NCBI GenBank assembly: GCA_012516015.1
Contig: JAAYXG010000226.1
Span: forward strand, 1 to 8,507
Direction of reading: 5' to 3'
DNA length: 8,507 nt
Origin: Lysobacteraceae bacterium
Lineage (GTDB): Bacteria; Pseudomonadota; Gammaproteobacteria; Steroidobacterales; Steroidobacteraceae
Shown: piece by piece, positions 7,420 through 8,507 of the stretch
How positions within the stretch are numbered: position 1 is the first letter of the stretch
Layout: each line of letters starts with the position of its first letter
The notes under the pieces: generated by a model
What the model was told of the DNA's origin: nothing
What the model saw: the letters and a program-made list of their open reading frames with translations, nothing else
Databases searched by the model: none
Program-made: the position numbers and the translations under genes

Positions 7420-8372
7420 GCCGGCGCATCACCAATCCGAAAGATTTTGGCCGCGTTGCCGTCTTGATGGGCGGCACCTCATCCGAGCGCGAAGTGTCGC
7501 TCGACTCGGGCCGCAATTGTCTGGAGGCCCTGCAGCGACGAGGCGTGAACGCCTACGCGGTCGATGGGATCGCGGGCATCGTGCAGGAGATCCTCGCGCG
7601 TCGATGCGACCGCGTGTTCAACGTTCTGCACGGTCATGCCGGCGGCGGAGAGGACGGGGTGCTGCAGGGCCTGCTCGAGGCTTTCGAGATTCCGTATACG
7701 GGATCGAACGTGCTCGGCTCCGCGCTTTCGATGGACAAGATCCGCACGAAGCAGGTGTGGCTGGCGCTCGGTTTGCCGACGCCACAGTTCGTGCGTCTCG
7801 CCCGCAACGACGATGTCGTCGCAGCGGCGCGCTCGCTCGGACTGCCCGTCGTCGTGAAGCCGGCTTGCGAAGGCTCGAGCGTCGGCATTTCGCGCGTGTT
7901 CAACGAGACGGATCTTCCGCACGCGGTCGATCTCGCGGCCCGCTACCCGGGCGAGATGCTCATGGAGCAGTTGATCGAAGGCGATGAGCTCACGGTCGGC
8001 ATTCTCGATGAGGAAGCGCTACCGACGATCCGAATCGTGCCGGCGGGCGAGTATTACGACTATCACGCGAAGTATCTCGCCGAGGATACGCAATACATCT
8101 GTCCCGGACTGAGCGGTACGGCGGAGACCGAAATGCGCGCGCTCGCGCTCGAAGCGTTCCGCGCGGTCGGTTGCAGCGGCTGGGGTCGCGTCGACCTCAT
8201 GCGCGATCGCGACGGCAAGAATTTCCTCCTCGAGGTGAACACGGCGCCCGGCATGACGAGCCACTCGCTCGTACCGAAAGCCGCACACGAGCTCGGAATC
8301 GAGTTCGACGATCTCGTCTGGCGCGTGCTCGAGACGAGCTTCAAAGACGATCCGAAGGAGGCAAGACCGTAG
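7416..8372 (+). CDS. ddlB: DdlB, D-alanine--D-alanine ligase
   Basis: Cytoplasmic ATP-grasp ligase that joins two D-Ala molecules, supplying the dipeptide used by MurF. The 318-aa product has an N-terminal domain with [19 protein letters not shown] (14-32), in which E24 matches the substrate-binding Glu15 of E. coli DdlB, and [13 protein letters not shown] (69-81) with H72. The central domain has [20 protein letters not shown] (93-112) and [15 protein letters not shown] (145-159). The ATP-grasp C-terminal part has YYDYHAKY (213-220), WGRVDLM (256-262) and [18 protein letters not shown] (270-287) with metal ligands E273 and N275. The HG-GGEDG loop is two residues longer than in E. coli (HGRGGEDG). 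The start at 7416 matches the family's usual N-terminus. Unlike its neighbours, it is separated from the preceding gene, by 166 nt. It ends in TAG overlapping the ftsQ start by 1 nt. Confidence 0.97.
   Translation: MSRRITNPKDFGRVAVLMGGTSSEREVSLDSGRNCLEALQRRGVNAYAVDGIAGIVQEILARRCDRVFNVLHGHAGGGEDGVLQGLLEAFEIPYTGSNVLGSALSMDKIRTKQVWLALGLPTPQFVRLARNDDVVAAARSLGLPVVVKPACEGSSVGISRVFNETDLPHAVDLAARYPGEMLMEQLIEGDELTVGILDEEALPTIRIVPAGEYYDYHAKYLAEDTQYICPGLSGTAETEMRALALEAFRAVGCSGWGRVDLMRDRDGKNFLLEVNTAPGMTSHSLVPKAAHELGIEFDDLVWRVLETSFKDDPKEARP
8355..8361 (+). promoter_or_regulatory. ftsQ ribosome binding site (AAGGAGG)
   Basis: A strong Shine-Dalgarno sequence inside the end of ddlB, 10 nt before GTG 8372 and 19 nt before ATG 8381. 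The spacing favours the GTG as the ftsQ start. Confidence 0.75.
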
Positions 8373-8507
8373 TGTTCCGCATGCCTGCAAAACGGAACCG
8401 GCGTAAGCCGCGCGAGCGCGAGCGTCGCGAGCGGCTGGCATGGCTCAAGCCCGTCGTAGAAGGCGGGTTTCGTACCGCGCTCGGCATCGCGGCGTTCATC
8501 GCGGGCA
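8372..8507 (+). CDS. ftsQ: FtsQ, N-terminus (divisome protein), 3' truncated by window
   Basis: Only 45 codons are visible. FtsQ is a single-pass inner-membrane protein whose periplasmic POTRA and beta domains recruit FtsB/FtsL to the division site. What is seen fits its N-terminus: a strongly basic cytoplasmic tail (residues 1-28, with KRNRRKPRERERRERL) followed by a stretch that becomes hydrophobic (TALGIAAFIAG, about 35-45), the start of the transmembrane helix. The POTRA domain lies beyond the window. The start is GTG at 8372, sharing its G with the ddlB TAG; ATG 8381 is the alternative but is too far from AAGGAGG. The name rests mainly on position after ddlB, since the sequence itself is not diagnostic. 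Confidence 0.8.
   Translation, partial: MFRMPAKRNRRKPRERERRERLAWLKPVVEGGFRTALGIAAFIAG

Larger units (their letters stand above)
7244..7420 (+). repeat. CGATGAG direct repeat flanking the murB/ddlB gap
   Basis: CGATGAG occurs at 7244-7250, containing the murB stop, and at 7414-7420, containing the ddlB start. Deleting one copy and everything between them would leave a single ATGA overlap joining murB and ddlB, the same arrangement as the five upstream junctions, with GGGAG 7 nt upstream. This fits a 7-bp target duplication made on insertion. Caution is needed: ATGA is itself favoured at these junctions, and CGATGA also occurs at mraY/murD and murG/murC, so the match could be coincidence. Confidence 0.4.

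Noticed and set aside
8381..8507. ftsQ starting at ATG 8381
   Set aside because: AAGGAGG is 19 nt away, too far; GTG 8372 is at 10 nt and overlaps the ddlB stop.

Overview
The window is an 8.5-kb, GC-rich slice of a bacterial dcw (division and cell wall) cluster. Every gene is on the + strand: the 3' end of murF, then mraY, murD, ftsW, murG, murC, murB, ddlB and the first 45 codons of ftsQ. The proteins look gammaproteobacterial. MraY is 360 aa, the same length as the E. coli enzyme, and ends in the same GLATLKVR. MurC, MurG and DdlB carry the usual proteobacterial signature blocks. murB sitting between murC and ddlB, and a MurB lacking the E. coli-type features, argue against enterics. A deep-branching, high-GC gammaproteobacterium (Xanthomonadales/Nevskiales/Steroidobacter-like) is my best guess, from gene order and sequence feel only.

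Layout: 1-214 murF tail; 220-1302 mraY; 1299-2672 murD; 2669-3853 ftsW; 3850-4941 murG; 4938-6356 murC; 6353-7249 murB; 7250-7415 the only real non-coding gap; 7416-8372 ddlB; 8372-8507 ftsQ (cut by the window end). Five consecutive junctions (mraY/murD through murC/murB) are ATGA overlaps, where start and stop share four bases. This points to one polycistronic, translationally coupled unit. No promoter or terminator is visible, as expected inside a long operon.

Together the genes make and deliver peptidoglycan precursor. MurB, MurC, MurD, MurF and Ddl act in the cytoplasm to make UDP-MurNAc-pentapeptide. MraY and MurG build lipid I and lipid II at the membrane. FtsW polymerises glycan at the septum, and FtsQ is a divisome scaffold.

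The unusual part is a family of G/C-run heptamers (GGGGNNN, or CCCCNNN on the other strand) at exactly the two inter-gene junctions that break the ATGA pattern. At murF/mraY they encode a low-complexity tail on MurF and leave mraY with a GTG start and no visible Shine-Dalgarno sequence. At murB/ddlB a roughly 165-bp segment has a G-run arm on the left, a C-run arm on the right, and the direct repeat CGATGAG at both edges. It looks like an inserted short element. A 57-codon open frame crosses it with an ATGA overlap to murB on one side and to ddlB on the other. I see no wholly new enzyme system; this repeat element and the bridging frame are the parts worth checking.
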